From JBLHUT01 sp047629975 (lineage in GTDB: Bacteria; Pseudomonadota; Alphaproteobacteria; Rhodobacterales; Rhodobacteraceae): 18,522 nt of DNA. The stretch lies in contig JBLHUT010000034.1 in assembly GCA_047629975.1 (NCBI GenBank), forward strand, positions 1 through 18,522, given 5' to 3'. The notes under the pieces are model-generated. The model saw nothing but the letters and a program-made list of their open reading frames with translations, made no database searches and was not told where the DNA came from. The first letter of the stretch is position 1; each line of letters begins with the position of its first letter. Position numbers and translations under genes: made by a program. This document shows positions 6,643-13,694 of this stretch, piece by piece.

Positions 6643-8073
6643 ATGACGTCGCGCGGGGCCAGGTATTGGAACAGCGGCGCCATTCCGTTGATTGCGCCCG
6701 AGTTGTTGGGCGATATCATCGCGATGGCTTCGGATATTGCCTTGGTAATAGCACCAGATGCCCGCGTGCTCTCGGTGTTAATCAATCCCAACAACCGCCA
6801 CTTCGCGCTTGCGGATCAGTGGGAGGGCAAGGACCTCCGGCAGTATCTGACCCGCGACAGCATCGAAAAGCTTGAGCAGCGACTCGCGTTCTTTGATGAG
6901 GGCGGCGAGTCTACAGTCGAAACGATAGAGCTTAATCACACCGAAGACGCCAAGTGGGATTTTCCGATCAGGTATTCCTTTCACAGGATTGGCCCTGATG
7001 GGTCCCTGTTGATGCTTGGCCGTGATCTGCGCCCCATCGCCGAAATGCAGCAGCAACTCGTAAAGGCGCAGCTAGCCTTGGAGCGGGATTATGAAACGCA
7101 GCGGGAATATGACACCCGTTACCGGGTTCTTATGGAATCCGCGCGCGAATCTCTGATATTTGTGTCCCTGAATACGGGGCGCATCACAGACGTCAACAGT
7201 GCGGCCAGCACACTGCTTGGCACGTCGAAAGACGAGTTGATCGGAAGCGCATTCGCTCAGGAATTCGAAGGCCGCCGGCGTGGCGAGTTTATGGAAAGCC
7301 TGACAGCTGCCGCGATGTCCGACGGGGTGGATATGGTCGAGGTCATGACCCGTCGCGGTCATTATCAGGTTAAAATTTCGCCGCGGATGTTCCGGGCCTC
7401 CGGTGAGCGGCTGCTGTTGTGTCGTGTCGAGGCAGCCGGAACCGAAAACGTTCAGGAAACCGCGCCAGACGAGCTTTCGGCGAACCTGACCAGTCTGTTT
7501 CAGGAAGGCGTTGATTCAATCGTCTTCACAAATGCAGACGGCGTCATCCAGACAGCAAACGAAAGCTTCCTGAACCTGTGCGATTCGCCGCATCTCAACA
7601 GTGTGAAAGGGCGCAGTTTCGCTGATTTTCTTGTCCGCGGTTCAGTGGACCTGAAGGTTCTCATCGAGAACGCTTCGCGGACCGGTCAGATGCGGATGTA
7701 TGCGACCAAACTAAGCATATCCTACGGTGGTCAAGTCTCTGTCGAGATTTCGGCGACCTTGCTGAACGATAAGGCGCACCCCGCGATTGTCTTTGTGATT
7801 CGTGATGCAAGCCGTGCCGAAGCAATACGCGTGCCCTCCAGCGGGAAGGTCAGCGATGACGCCGTGCGCTCGGTCATGGAGATGGTCGGCTCGGCAACGC
7901 TTAAGGATATCGTTTCCGAAACAACTGATGTTGTTGAAAAGATGTGCATCGAGACAGCTGTCGAGTTGACCCGCAACAACAGGGTTGCCGCAGCCGAAAT
8001 GCTGGGTCTGAGTCGCCAGAGTCTTTATGTAAAATTACGTAAATACGATCTGATTTCCAAAACCGGCGACTAA
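6643..8073 (+). CDS. ppsR: Transcriptional repressor PpsR (CrtJ)
   Basis: PpsR is the aerobic repressor of bacteriochlorophyll, carotenoid and light-harvesting genes, binding TGT-N12-ACA. The 476-residue protein has an N-terminal PAS-like domain, a Q-linker helix (AEMQQQLVKAQLALERDYET, about 133-152), two further PAS domains (about 158-265 and 283-390) and a Fis-type helix-turn-helix at the C-terminus (NRVAAAEMLGLSRQSLYVKL, about 446-465). C260 (RLLLCRV) and C435 (EKMCIETA) match the two redox-active cysteines known from R. sphaeroides. A third cysteine, C313, lies in the last PAS domain. The ATG at 6643 has only a weak ribosome binding site, but no better in-frame start precedes the conserved GAIPLIAPELL. 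A strong hairpin terminator follows the stop by 24 bp. Confidence 0.95.
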   Translation: MTSRGARYWNSGAIPLIAPELLGDIIAMASDIALVIAPDARVLSVLINPNNRHFALADQWEGKDLRQYLTRDSIEKLEQRLAFFDEGGESTVETIELNHTEDAKWDFPIRYSFHRIGPDGSLLMLGRDLRPIAEMQQQLVKAQLALERDYETQREYDTRYRVLMESARESLIFVSLNTGRITDVNSAASTLLGTSKDELIGSAFAQEFEGRRRGEFMESLTAAAMSDGVDMVEVMTRRGHYQVKISPRMFRASGERLLLCRVEAAGTENVQETAPDELSANLTSLFQEGVDSIVFTNADGVIQTANESFLNLCDSPHLNSVKGRSFADFLVRGSVDLKVLIENASRTGQMRMYATKLSISYGGQVSVEISATLLNDKAHPAIVFVIRDASRAEAIRVPSSGKVSDDAVRSVMEMVGSATLKDIVSETTDVVEKMCIETAVELTRNNRVAAAEMLGLSRQSLYVKLRKYDLISKTGD

Positions 8074-8097
8074 GTTGCCTACGCAAGTCAAACAAAC

Positions 8098-8119
8098 GGA
8101 CCGCTCAGGCGGTCCTTTT
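8098..8119 (+). terminator. Rho-independent terminator after ppsR
   Basis: A perfect 7-bp GC-rich stem, GGACCGC/GCGGTCC, with a TCAG loop is followed by TTTT. It ends the ppaA-ppsR unit and argues that bchG has its own promoter downstream. Confidence 0.85.
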
Positions 8120-8161
8120 GCATTTTTATGCCGCGAAATCGTCGCAGGGTGCAGAATCTTC

Positions 8162-8190
8162 TTGAAGACAGCCCAAGTGTAAGTTTTACT
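8162..8190 (+). promoter_or_regulatory. Possible bchG promoter
   Basis: TTGAAG (8162-8167), a 17-bp spacer and TTTACT (8185-8190) give four of six matches in each hexamer. Transcription would start close to 8197, the A of the bchG ATG, so the messenger may be leaderless. The -10 lies inside the first PpsR-type box. Inferred from sequence only. Confidence 0.45.
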
Positions 8191-8195
8191 TTACA
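8178..8195. promoter_or_regulatory. PpsR/CrtJ-type operator 1 at bchG
   Basis: TGTAAGTTTTACTTTACA is an exact TGT-N12-ACA with strong dyad symmetry, immediately upstream of the bchG ATG at 8197. It overlaps the proposed -10. Confidence 0.8.
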
Positions 8196-8196
8196 C

Positions 8197-9099
8197 ATGA
8201 GTGTCAGTTTTACCTTACATCCCCGCCGATATCCAGAGCCACGCGCCGCGTTGACCCTGATCAAGCCAATTACGTGGTTCCCACCGATGTGGGCCTACCT
8301 TTGCGGCGCCGTGTCGTCCGGCGGAGCTATCCTCGACAACTGGCAAATGGTTCTTCTTGGAATCATTCTGGCTGGTCCTGTTGTTTGCGGAATGAGTCAG
8401 GCCGCGAATGATTGGTGTGACCGCCATGTAGACGCAATAAACGAACCCGACAGACCCATTCCGTCAGGCCGCATTCCAGGCCGTTGGGGGCTTTGGATTG
8501 CACTGATGATGACTGTCCTGTCCCTGTTCATTGGATCCTTCCTTGGCCCTTGGGGTTTTGGCGCCACTGTCTTTGGCGTTCTGGCCGCTTGGGCCTATTC
8601 TGCCGAACCGGTGCGCCTGAAGCGTTCCGGTTGGTGGGGCCCGGGGCTTGTCGGCCTGTGCTATGAGGGGCTGCCGTGGTTTACCGGTGCGGCCGTTTTG
8701 TCCGCTGGCGCGCCCTCTTGGCCTGTCATCATCATCGCCACTTTGTACGCTATTGGCGCACACGGAATTATGACGTTGAATGATTTCAAGGCCCTGGAAG
8801 GTGACAAGCAGATGGGCGTTAATTCGCTCCCGGTTACGCTTGGCCCAGAACGTGCCGCGAAACTTGCCTGCTGGATCATGGCGGTCCCACAACTCTTCGT
8901 CGTCTTTTTGCTGTTCTATTGGGGTCAGACCCCATTTGCTGCCGCTGTTGCAACGGCGCTTTTTCTACAACTCTACGCCATGCAAACCCTGCTAAGTGAC
9001 CCCAAAGGACGCGCGCCGTGGTATAACGGGACGGGTGTGTTGCTGTACATCACCGGGATGATGGTCGCCTCCTTTGCCCTCAGAGGCATCGGCCTATGA
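8197..9099 (+). CDS. bchG: Bacteriochlorophyll synthase (UbiA-family prenyltransferase)
   Basis: BchG esterifies bacteriochlorophyllide a with geranylgeranyl (or phytyl) diphosphate in the membrane. From the ATG at 8197 the protein has 300 residues and starts MSVSFTLHPRRYPEPRAALT, resembling Rhodobacter BchG. The UbiA diphosphate/Mg-binding motifs are NDWCDRHVDAINEPDRPIPS (about 71-90) and NDFKALEGD (about 195-203). Around them are about eight to nine hydrophobic segments. The frame is open back to an ATG at 8128, but that start abuts the ppsR terminator and would place both operators inside the gene. No Shine-Dalgarno sequence precedes 8197, which fits a leaderless messenger. Its TGA overlaps the next gene's ATG. 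Confidence 0.93.
   Translation: MSVSFTLHPRRYPEPRAALTLIKPITWFPPMWAYLCGAVSSGGAILDNWQMVLLGIILAGPVVCGMSQAANDWCDRHVDAINEPDRPIPSGRIPGRWGLWIALMMTVLSLFIGSFLGPWGFGATVFGVLAAWAYSAEPVRLKRSGWWGPGLVGLCYEGLPWFTGAAVLSAGAPSWPVIIIATLYAIGAHGIMTLNDFKALEGDKQMGVNSLPVTLGPERAAKLACWIMAVPQLFVVFLLFYWGQTPFAAAVATALFLQLYAMQTLLSDPKGRAPWYNGTGVLLYITGMMVASFALRGIGL
8202..8219. promoter_or_regulatory. PpsR/CrtJ-type operator 2, inside bchG codons 2-8
   Basis: TGTCAGTTTTACCTTACA is a second exact TGT-N12-ACA, 24 bp after the first. It lies on the same helical face to within a few degrees (about 2.3 turns) and falls within the coding sequence of the chosen bchG start. Confidence 0.75.
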
Positions 9100-10385
9100 C
9101 GCTCTCTTGGGTCTCGATTGTGCGGCTGGGTCTGGTTCAAATGGCATTGGGCGCAATTGTCGTCTTGATGACCTCTACCCTTAACCGGCTGATGGTCGTC
9201 GAGCTTGCCTTGCCTGCGGCTCTTCCCGGTGCGCTTGTGGCACTCCACTACGGCATCCAGATAACACGCCCGAACTGGGGCTTTCTGTCAGATACGGGCG
9301 GCGCACGCACCCGTTTCATAATCGGCGGCATGGCGGTGCTGTCATTTGGAGGTATCCTTGCCGCGGCAGCTATCTGGGTGCTTGAAACCAACTTTACCGC
9401 CGGACTTGTGCTTAACATTATTGCCTATGCGATGATCGGTTTGGGCGTTGGCGCCTCTGGCACCTCGCTTCTGGCGCTTCTTGCCACGGCGACACAGCCA
9501 CGCCACCGCGCCGCAGCCGCCACAATAACGTGGCTTATGATGATCTTTGGTATCGCTGTAACAGCCGTCGTTGTTGGCGGTTTGCTGGAGCCCTATTCCC
9601 CCCAGCGGATGCTGAAAATCGTCAGCATCATTGCCGCCGGTGCGACACTCCTGACCTGTCTTGCCGTATGGGGCATCGAGCGGAGTGTCACCGCACAACC
9701 AACCACCGAGCACGTACCCCTCATGCAAGGCCTTGCCGAAGTGTGGGCCGAACGTAAGGCACGCGTTTTTACGATGTTCGTCTTTTTGTCCATGACCGCC
9801 TATTTCATGCAGGAACTGATACTGGAGCCTTACGCCGGTCTGGTGTTCGACTTTACCCCTGGCCAAAGCACCCAGATGTCCGGCGCCCAGAATGGCGGGA
9901 CCTTTCTGGGCATGATCACCGTCGGTCTGCTTGTAAGTGGGCTGAAACTGGGTTCGTTGCGCGGCTGGGTTATCTGGGGTTGCCTCGGCTCCACGGCGGC
10001 GCTGGCTCTGATTGCACTGAATGGTGCTTCACAGTTGGGCTTACCGCTGGTTCCGTTGGTGATCGGGCTTGGCTACTTCAATGGTATGTTTGCCGTCGCG
10101 GCCATCGGCTCGATGATGCAACTGGCTGGCGAAGGACGCGCCACCCGTGAAGGAACCCGCATGGGTCTTTGGGGTGCGGCACAGGCAATCGCCGCGGGTT
10201 TTGGCGGGCTTTTAGGAGCCGCCGCCGCCGATATCTTACGACTGTTCACACAGGACGCAGTGGCATTTGGCGCTGTTTTCCTCTTCGAAGCCGGTTTGTT
10301 CCTGACCGCTGCGCTTATGGCGCGGGTGATCATGGACGGCCCACGGACCACACCGCACTCACGCGCACTGGTGCCAGGAGAATAA
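9096..10385 (+). CDS. PucC/LhaA-family MFS protein (ORF428-type, BCD family)
   Basis: This 429-residue polytopic protein belongs to the PucC/LhaA/ORF428 group of the major facilitator superfamily. In R. capsulatus an ORF of nearly the same length lies between bchG and bchP. PucC and LhaA help assemble light-harvesting complexes, probably by handling bacteriochlorophyll in the membrane; the exact job of the ORF428 branch is not settled. About twelve hydrophobic segments are visible. LHYGIQITRPNWGFLSDTGGARTRFI (about 50-75) covers the loop between helices 2 and 3 with the family's R-x-x-x-G-x-x-S-D-x-x-x-x-R pattern. LWGAAQAIAAGFGGLLGA is near the C-terminus. The ATG overlaps the bchG stop (ATGA), and its TAA overlaps the first bchP ATG. 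Confidence 0.88.
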   Translation: MTLSWVSIVRLGLVQMALGAIVVLMTSTLNRLMVVELALPAALPGALVALHYGIQITRPNWGFLSDTGGARTRFIIGGMAVLSFGGILAAAAIWVLETNFTAGLVLNIIAYAMIGLGVGASGTSLLALLATATQPRHRAAAATITWLMMIFGIAVTAVVVGGLLEPYSPQRMLKIVSIIAAGATLLTCLAVWGIERSVTAQPTTEHVPLMQGLAEVWAERKARVFTMFVFLSMTAYFMQELILEPYAGLVFDFTPGQSTQMSGAQNGGTFLGMITVGLLVSGLKLGSLRGWVIWGCLGSTAALALIALNGASQLGLPLVPLVIGLGYFNGMFAVAAIGSMMQLAGEGRATREGTRMGLWGAAQAIAAGFGGLLGAAAADILRLFTQDAVAFGAVFLFEAGLFLTAALMARVIMDGPRTTPHSRALVPGE

Positions 10386-11575
10386 TGATGATGACTACCT
10401 ATGATGTTGTTGTGGTCGGAGGAGGCCCCTCCGGTGCCACCGCCGCCGAAGACCTTGCCCGCTTGGGTAAGAAGGTCGCAATGATCGACCGTGCTGGCCG
10501 GATCAAACCCTGCGGCGGGGCGATCCCTCCGCGGTTGATCTCTGACTTCGATATCCCGGATCACATGATCGTTGCGAAAATCAACACCGCCCGAATGATC
10601 TCGCCCACTAAGCGTGCTGTCGATATCCCGATCGAGAACGGCTTTGTCGGGATGGTCGATCGGGAACATTTTGACGAATTCCTGCGGGTGCGCGCCGTCA
10701 AGGCCGGTGCCATCCGGCACACCGGGACTTTCCTGCGGGTCGAGCGCGATTCGGACGGAAAGCATGTGGTGTTCCGCGACAAAGAAGGACGCCACGAGGT
10801 GCGCCTCACGACCAAGCTGATTATCGGTGCCGACGGGGCGCGCTCTGACGTGGCCCGCGCCGAGGTCAAGGGCGGCAGCACAATCCCCTATGTCATCGCC
10901 TATCACGAGATCATCGAAGCACCCGCCGCCAACGCAAAATATGACCCAAAGCGGTGTGATGTGATCTATGACGGGGCCATCTCGCCTGATTTTTACGGTT
11001 GGGTTTTTCCGCACGGCACCTCTGCGAGCGTTGGCATGGGCACGGGAAAAGAGGGCGTTGACCTTAAAAAGGCGACGGCTGATTTGCGGGCCGCTGCGGG
11101 CCTGACCGACTGCGTCACGATTCGTCGCGAAGGCGCACCGATCCCGCTACGCCCGCTGGACCGTTGGGACAATGGCCGCGACGTCGTTCTTGCCGGCGAC
11201 GCGGCAGGCGTCGTCGCCCCCTCGTCCGGCGAAGGTATCTTTTATGCTATGGCCGGAGGACGTGCCGCAGCAACAGCCGCTGCTGCCTGCCTGAAGTCCA
11301 ACAAAGTCAAAGACCTGCAACTTGCCCGCAAACTTTTCATGAAAGAGCACAAGGCCGTCTTCAAAATCCTTGGTGCCATGCAGAACGCCTATTATCGCAG
11401 CGACGAGCGCCGTGAACGCTTTGTCTCCCTGTGTCATGATGTCGACGTGCAAAAGCTGACGTTCGAGGCTTATATGAACAAGAAGCTCGTGAATGCACGC
11501 CCCTTGGCACATCTCAAGATCGGGCTCAAAAACATTGCTCACCTTACCGGGATTTTCCCCGCCCTACGCACCTGA
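10385..11575 (+). CDS. bchP: Geranylgeranyl (bacterio)chlorophyll reductase
   Basis: BchP is a flavoprotein that reduces three double bonds of the geranylgeranyl tail of bacteriochlorophyll to phytyl. The 396-residue protein has the N-terminal FAD-binding GGGPSGATAAEDLARLG (about 12-28), then IKPCGGAIPPRL (40-51), GADGARSDVAR in the middle and GDAAGVVAPSSGEGI toward the C-terminus, all typical of the family. Three ATG codons stand in a row at 10385, 10388 and 10391. The AGGAG ribosome binding site at 10376-10380 is 4, 7 and 10 nt from them, so 10388 is best spaced, while 10385 overlaps the upstream TAA (TAATG). The protein differs by two methionines at most. It is expressed with bchG and the MFS gene. 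Confidence 0.95.
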   Translation: MMMTTYDVVVVGGGPSGATAAEDLARLGKKVAMIDRAGRIKPCGGAIPPRLISDFDIPDHMIVAKINTARMISPTKRAVDIPIENGFVGMVDREHFDEFLRVRAVKAGAIRHTGTFLRVERDSDGKHVVFRDKEGRHEVRLTTKLIIGADGARSDVARAEVKGGSTIPYVIAYHEIIEAPAANAKYDPKRCDVIYDGAISPDFYGWVFPHGTSASVGMGTGKEGVDLKKATADLRAAAGLTDCVTIRREGAPIPLRPLDRWDNGRDVVLAGDAAGVVAPSSGEGIFYAMAGGRAAATAAAACLKSNKVKDLQLARKLFMKEHKAVFKILGAMQNAYYRSDERRERFVSLCHDVDVQKLTFEAYMNKKLVNARPLAHLKIGLKNIAHLTGIFPALRT

Positions 11576-11582
11576 AAAAACC

Positions 11583-12113
11583 ATGACGGATCTCATCCCT
11601 GCTTGGATAGGCAGCACACTCACACCCGTTGAAAAACTTGAGGTCCATCAAAGGGGCCTCAAACACAAAGCAGTGTCTGTCTTTGTGATGGACGGAACGA
11701 ACGTGCTGCTGCAACGACGCGCACTGCACAAGTACCACACGCCCGGACTTTGGGCGAATACGTGCTGCACCCATCCGGGGTGGGATGAAAAACCGGCTGA
11801 TTGCGCTGTGCGCCGGCTCAAGGAAGAGCTGGGGATTACCGGGCTTTATCCGGCGCATCGGGATCAGGTCGAATATCGCGCCGACGTGGGCAATGGCCTT
11901 ATCGAACACGAGGTCGTTGAAATCTATCTCGCGATGGCCGATCGCAAAATGCGCATCACACCCAACCCCGATGAGGTCATGCAGGTCGAGTGGGTCGGGT
12001 TTTATGATCTCGCCGCAGAAATCTCACGGCGGCCCGAACGATTTTCACCGTGGCTGCGGATTTATCTGGATCAGTACAAAGACAGGATTTTCGGGTCCCT
12101 GATGAAGGTCTAG
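11583..12113 (+). CDS. idi: Isopentenyl-diphosphate delta-isomerase, type I
   Basis: Idi interconverts isopentenyl and dimethylallyl diphosphate, supplying precursors for the bacteriochlorophyll tail and carotenoids. From the ATG at 11583 the protein has 176 residues, equal in length to ORF176 that follows bchP in R. capsulatus. The catalytic cysteine motif reads WANTCCTHP (C62), the Nudix-type helix is AVRRLKEELGI (75-85), and the second catalytic segment is IEHEVVEIYLA with E110. An upstream in-frame ATG at 11493 lies inside bchP and is rejected. The gap after the bchP stop is only 7 bp and the ribosome binding site is weak, so coupling to bchP is likely. Confidence 0.94.
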   Translation: MTDLIPAWIGSTLTPVEKLEVHQRGLKHKAVSVFVMDGTNVLLQRRALHKYHTPGLWANTCCTHPGWDEKPADCAVRRLKEELGITGLYPAHRDQVEYRADVGNGLIEHEVVEIYLAMADRKMRITPNPDEVMQVEWVGFYDLAAEISRRPERFSPWLRIYLDQYKDRIFGSLMKV

Positions 12114-12118
12114 CAAAG

Positions 12119-12979
12119 CTATTCCGCCGCCAGTGGCACCGCCTTGCGCCGGATGACTGCGATGTCGGCGACGACCTGTGTCATAAGCCGTCGGAACTCT
12201 TCGAACCTGTGATTGGGACGGATATTGACCTCGTCCATATAGAGTCTGCGGTCGATCTCTACTTGAACAGCATGCTGTTGGCGCGCCGGTCGGCCATAAT
12301 GTTGCGTGACGAAGGCCCCTGCAAACGGCGTGTTTCGGGCGACCCGCAGCCCGACCTTCACAAATGCCCTCTCGACAGCGTCCATAATATCGGGTGCACA
12401 AGCCGCTCCGAATCTGTCACCCAAGACAACTTCGGGCCGCAAAGACGGATTTGTACTGACCGACTCGATCGCCTCGTGGGGCATCGAGTGACAGTCAATC
12501 AGGATCGACTCTCCGAATGCTGCTTGCGACACCGCCAACTGGTTCTGCAATGCCTGATGATACGGGTGCCAGTGCGCCAGGATCCGCTCTTGGGCTTCGG
12601 CGGCTTCCAGTTTGCCCCTGTAGATCGCCCGCCCGTTCGCAACCACACGGGGAATCACACCCAAACCCGAGCTGACCCTCGGGTTGTGGCTGACACCGCG
12701 CACGTCTTTTATCAATGCCGGATCAAGTTCTTCCGCACTCCGGTTGAGGTCAACATAGGCCCGCGGCACATCGGCCAACAAAAGCGGTGCGCCAAACCGC
12801 GGAGCCGCCTCGAACAATTGATCGACAAAGGCATCCTCGGAAGACCGAATCGTTAGCGGACTCAGCACTGTTTGTTTCAAAAACAACGACGAATACGCCT
12901 TACCACTATGGGGCGATGCAAAGATAACAGAGCTTGATCGAACGGTCGGCTCGAGCAAACGATAGGATTCATTGGTCAT
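12119..12979 (-). CDS. N-formylglutamate amidohydrolase family protein
   Basis: The 286-residue protein belongs to the FGase/HutG superfamily of metal-dependent amidohydrolases that release formate or cleave related N-acyl amino acids. Visible family motifs are FASPHSGKAY (20-29), DVPRAYVDLNRSAEELDP (70-87), and ILIDCHSMP (159-167) with the metal-binding D162-C-H164. Near the C-terminus are NTPFAGAFVTQHYG and QVEIDRRLYMDE. No hut genes are adjacent, so histidine degradation is not implied and the substrate is open. AAGAGGG about 6 nt before the ATG supports the start. It ends 5 bp from the idi stop on the opposite strand. Confidence 0.88.
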   Translation of the reverse strand: MTNESYRLLEPTVRSSSVIFASPHSGKAYSSLFLKQTVLSPLTIRSSEDAFVDQLFEAAPRFGAPLLLADVPRAYVDLNRSAEELDPALIKDVRGVSHNPRVSSGLGVIPRVVANGRAIYRGKLEAAEAQERILAHWHPYHQALQNQLAVSQAAFGESILIDCHSMPHEAIESVSTNPSLRPEVVLGDRFGAACAPDIMDAVERAFVKVGLRVARNTPFAGAFVTQHYGRPARQQHAVQVEIDRRLYMDEVNIRPNHRFEEFRRLMTQVVADIAVIRRKAVPLAAE

Positions 12980-12998
12980 ACATGGCCCTCTTGCGGCA

Positions 12999-13026
12999 TT
13001 TATAGCGCGATTTATTCTGTTTCCAA
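12999..13026 (-). promoter_or_regulatory. Likely promoter of the N-formylglutamate amidohydrolase gene
   Basis: On the minus strand TTGGAA (13026-13021), a 16-bp spacer and TATAAA (13004-12999) form a good sigma70 promoter. The predicted start, near 12992, leaves a very short leader just covering the AAGAGGG ribosome binding site. Confidence 0.55.
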
Positions 13027-13032
13027 AAGCCC

Positions 13033-13061
13033 TTGAACCATGCGGATGTTCCTTTTATACA
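13033..13061 (+). promoter_or_regulatory. Likely promoter of tRNA-Val (and perhaps rpmJ)
   Basis: TTGAAC (13033-13038), exactly 17 bp, then TATACA (13056-13061), five of six matches in each hexamer. It lies about 75 bp before the mature tRNA and is back to back with the amidohydrolase promoter, their -35 hexamers 6 bp apart. Confidence 0.7.
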
Positions 13062-13138
13062 CCGCGCACCAAGGTGGTGTTGTTCGGGTTGTTTTTCCTT
13101 TCAGGATAGGCGATGAGTGCGTACCAAAATGGTAATGT

Positions 13139-13213
13139 GGGTGATTAGCTCAGCGGTAGAGCACTTCGTTGACATCGAAGGGGTCACTGGTTCGATCCCA
13201 GTATCGCCCACCA
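13139..13213 (+). tRNA. tRNA-Val (anticodon GAC)
   Basis: A complete cloverleaf can be drawn. The acceptor stem GGGTGAT/ATCGCCC has one G-T pair. The D arm is GCTC...GAGC, the anticodon stem CTTCG/CGAAG with loop TTGACAT (anticodon GAC), and the T arm ACTGG/CCAGT with TTCGATC. The discriminator is A, and the CCA tail is encoded at 13211-13213. The sequence is 75 nt including CCA. Confidence 0.97.
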
Positions 13214-13223
13214 TGAATTCATA

Positions 13224-13237
13224 CCCTGTGTTCAGGG
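13224..13237 (+). other. Small hairpin after the tRNA
   Basis: CCCTG/CAGGG with a TGTT loop, followed by ATTTGTTG. It could be a weak terminator or a 3' processing hairpin between tRNA-Val and rpmJ. The stem is only 5 bp and the T run is poor. Confidence 0.3.
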
Positions 13238-13285
13238 ATTTGTTGTAACTGGCGCTCCCGCGCCGCGCATTGGAAGGGACGACCC

Positions 13286-13411
13286 ATGAAGGTCAAGAAC
13301 TCGCTCCGCTCGCTGAAAAGCCGGCACCGCGATTGCCGTGTCGTGCGCCGTAAGGGCCGCGTATATGTCATCAACAAGACACAGCGCCGGTTCAAAGCTC
13401 GTCAGGGCTGA
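13286..13411 (+). CDS. rpmJ: 50S ribosomal protein L36 (zinc-free type)
   Basis: A 41-codon gene starting MKVKNSLRSLKSRHRDCRVV and ending in TQRRFKARQG, rich in Lys/Arg. This is the L36 type common in alphaproteobacteria. It contains one cysteine and lacks the C-C-C-H zinc ribbon of canonical L36. A strong ribosome binding site, GGAAGGG, is 7 nt upstream. It follows tRNA-Val by 72 bp and ends at a clear terminator. Confidence 0.95.
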   Translation: MKVKNSLRSLKSRHRDCRVVRRKGRVYVINKTQRRFKARQG

Positions 13412-13445
13412 TCCTACGGCTCGGCACTTATATCGCCGATAATTT

Positions 13446-13473
13446 AAAAAGGCCGCCTTCGGGCGGTCTTTTT
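13446..13473 (+). terminator. Rho-independent terminator after rpmJ
   Basis: A-tract, then stem GGCCGCC/GGCGGTC (one G-T pair) closed by a TTCG tetraloop, then TTTTT. The flanking A and T tracts extend the stem and would let it work in both directions. Confidence 0.9.
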
Positions 13474-13625
13474 CGTTTCAGCCGTGAAAAGAGTGACCCG
13501 CCACGCGCTTTAGGTATCAGCAGCGAAGCTCGCGGCATTAACCATCATGAAGGAATTCTCCCCGAAATTAACACTTTCGGCTCAGGATCCGTGTATCCCA
13601 ACCGTGCCACAATATGTTTCGCATC

Positions 13626-13646
13626 CTTGGACTGAATTTGTCCAGG
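13626..13646. other. Inverted repeat upstream of the VPLPA-like gene
   Basis: CTTGGAC-N7-GTCCAGG, a 7-bp dyad (one G-T pair) about 50 bp before the GTG start at 13695. It could be an operator or a hairpin; no match to a known regulator is recognised. Confidence 0.35.
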
Positions 13647-13661
13647 CTACATCAATTGACA

Positions 13662-13678
13662 TGTGACACCTGATCACA
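13662..13678. promoter_or_regulatory. Possible operator TGTGA-N7-TCACA
   Basis: A perfect 5-bp dyad just before the ribosome binding site of the gene at 13695. It resembles CRP/FNR- or GntR-family half-sites, but the CRP spacer is 6, not 7. A TTGACA hexamer precedes it at 13656-13661, with no good -10 at the right distance. Confidence 0.35.
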
Positions 13679-13694
13679 CACGGAGGAACCGCAC

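Larger units (their letters stand above)
8176..8219 (+). repeat. 24-bp-period tandem direct repeat at the bchG start
   Basis: The two copies share AGTGT.AGTTTTAC.TTACA with only two mismatches in 20 positions and a period of 24 bp. The period is a multiple of three, so both copies read VSFTLH in the bchG frame. It looks like an in-frame duplication of a PpsR box. Confidence 0.7.

Noticed and set aside
8128..8196. Upstream ATG for bchG at 8128
   Set aside because: It begins 9 bp after the ppsR terminator, leaves no room for a promoter, has no ribosome binding site and adds residues unlike BchG.
11493..11582. Upstream start for idi inside bchP
   Set aside because: The 30 extra residues read the bchP C-terminus in another frame and are absent from 176-residue type I isomerases of this locus.
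12050..12856. 268-codon plus-strand open frame over the amidohydrolase gene
   Set aside because: The minus-strand gene has clear family motifs, promoter and ribosome binding site; the plus frame is a shadow without recognisable features.
13251..13264. GGCGC-TCCC-GCGCC hairpin before rpmJ as an r-protein control element
   Set aside because: A short GC-rich hairpin of this kind is expected by chance in this genome, and no conserved leader motif is visible.
13662..13678. CRP-type site TGTGA...TCACA
   Set aside because: The half-sites are perfect but the spacer is 7 instead of 6, so I list it as an unassigned dyad, not as a CRP site.
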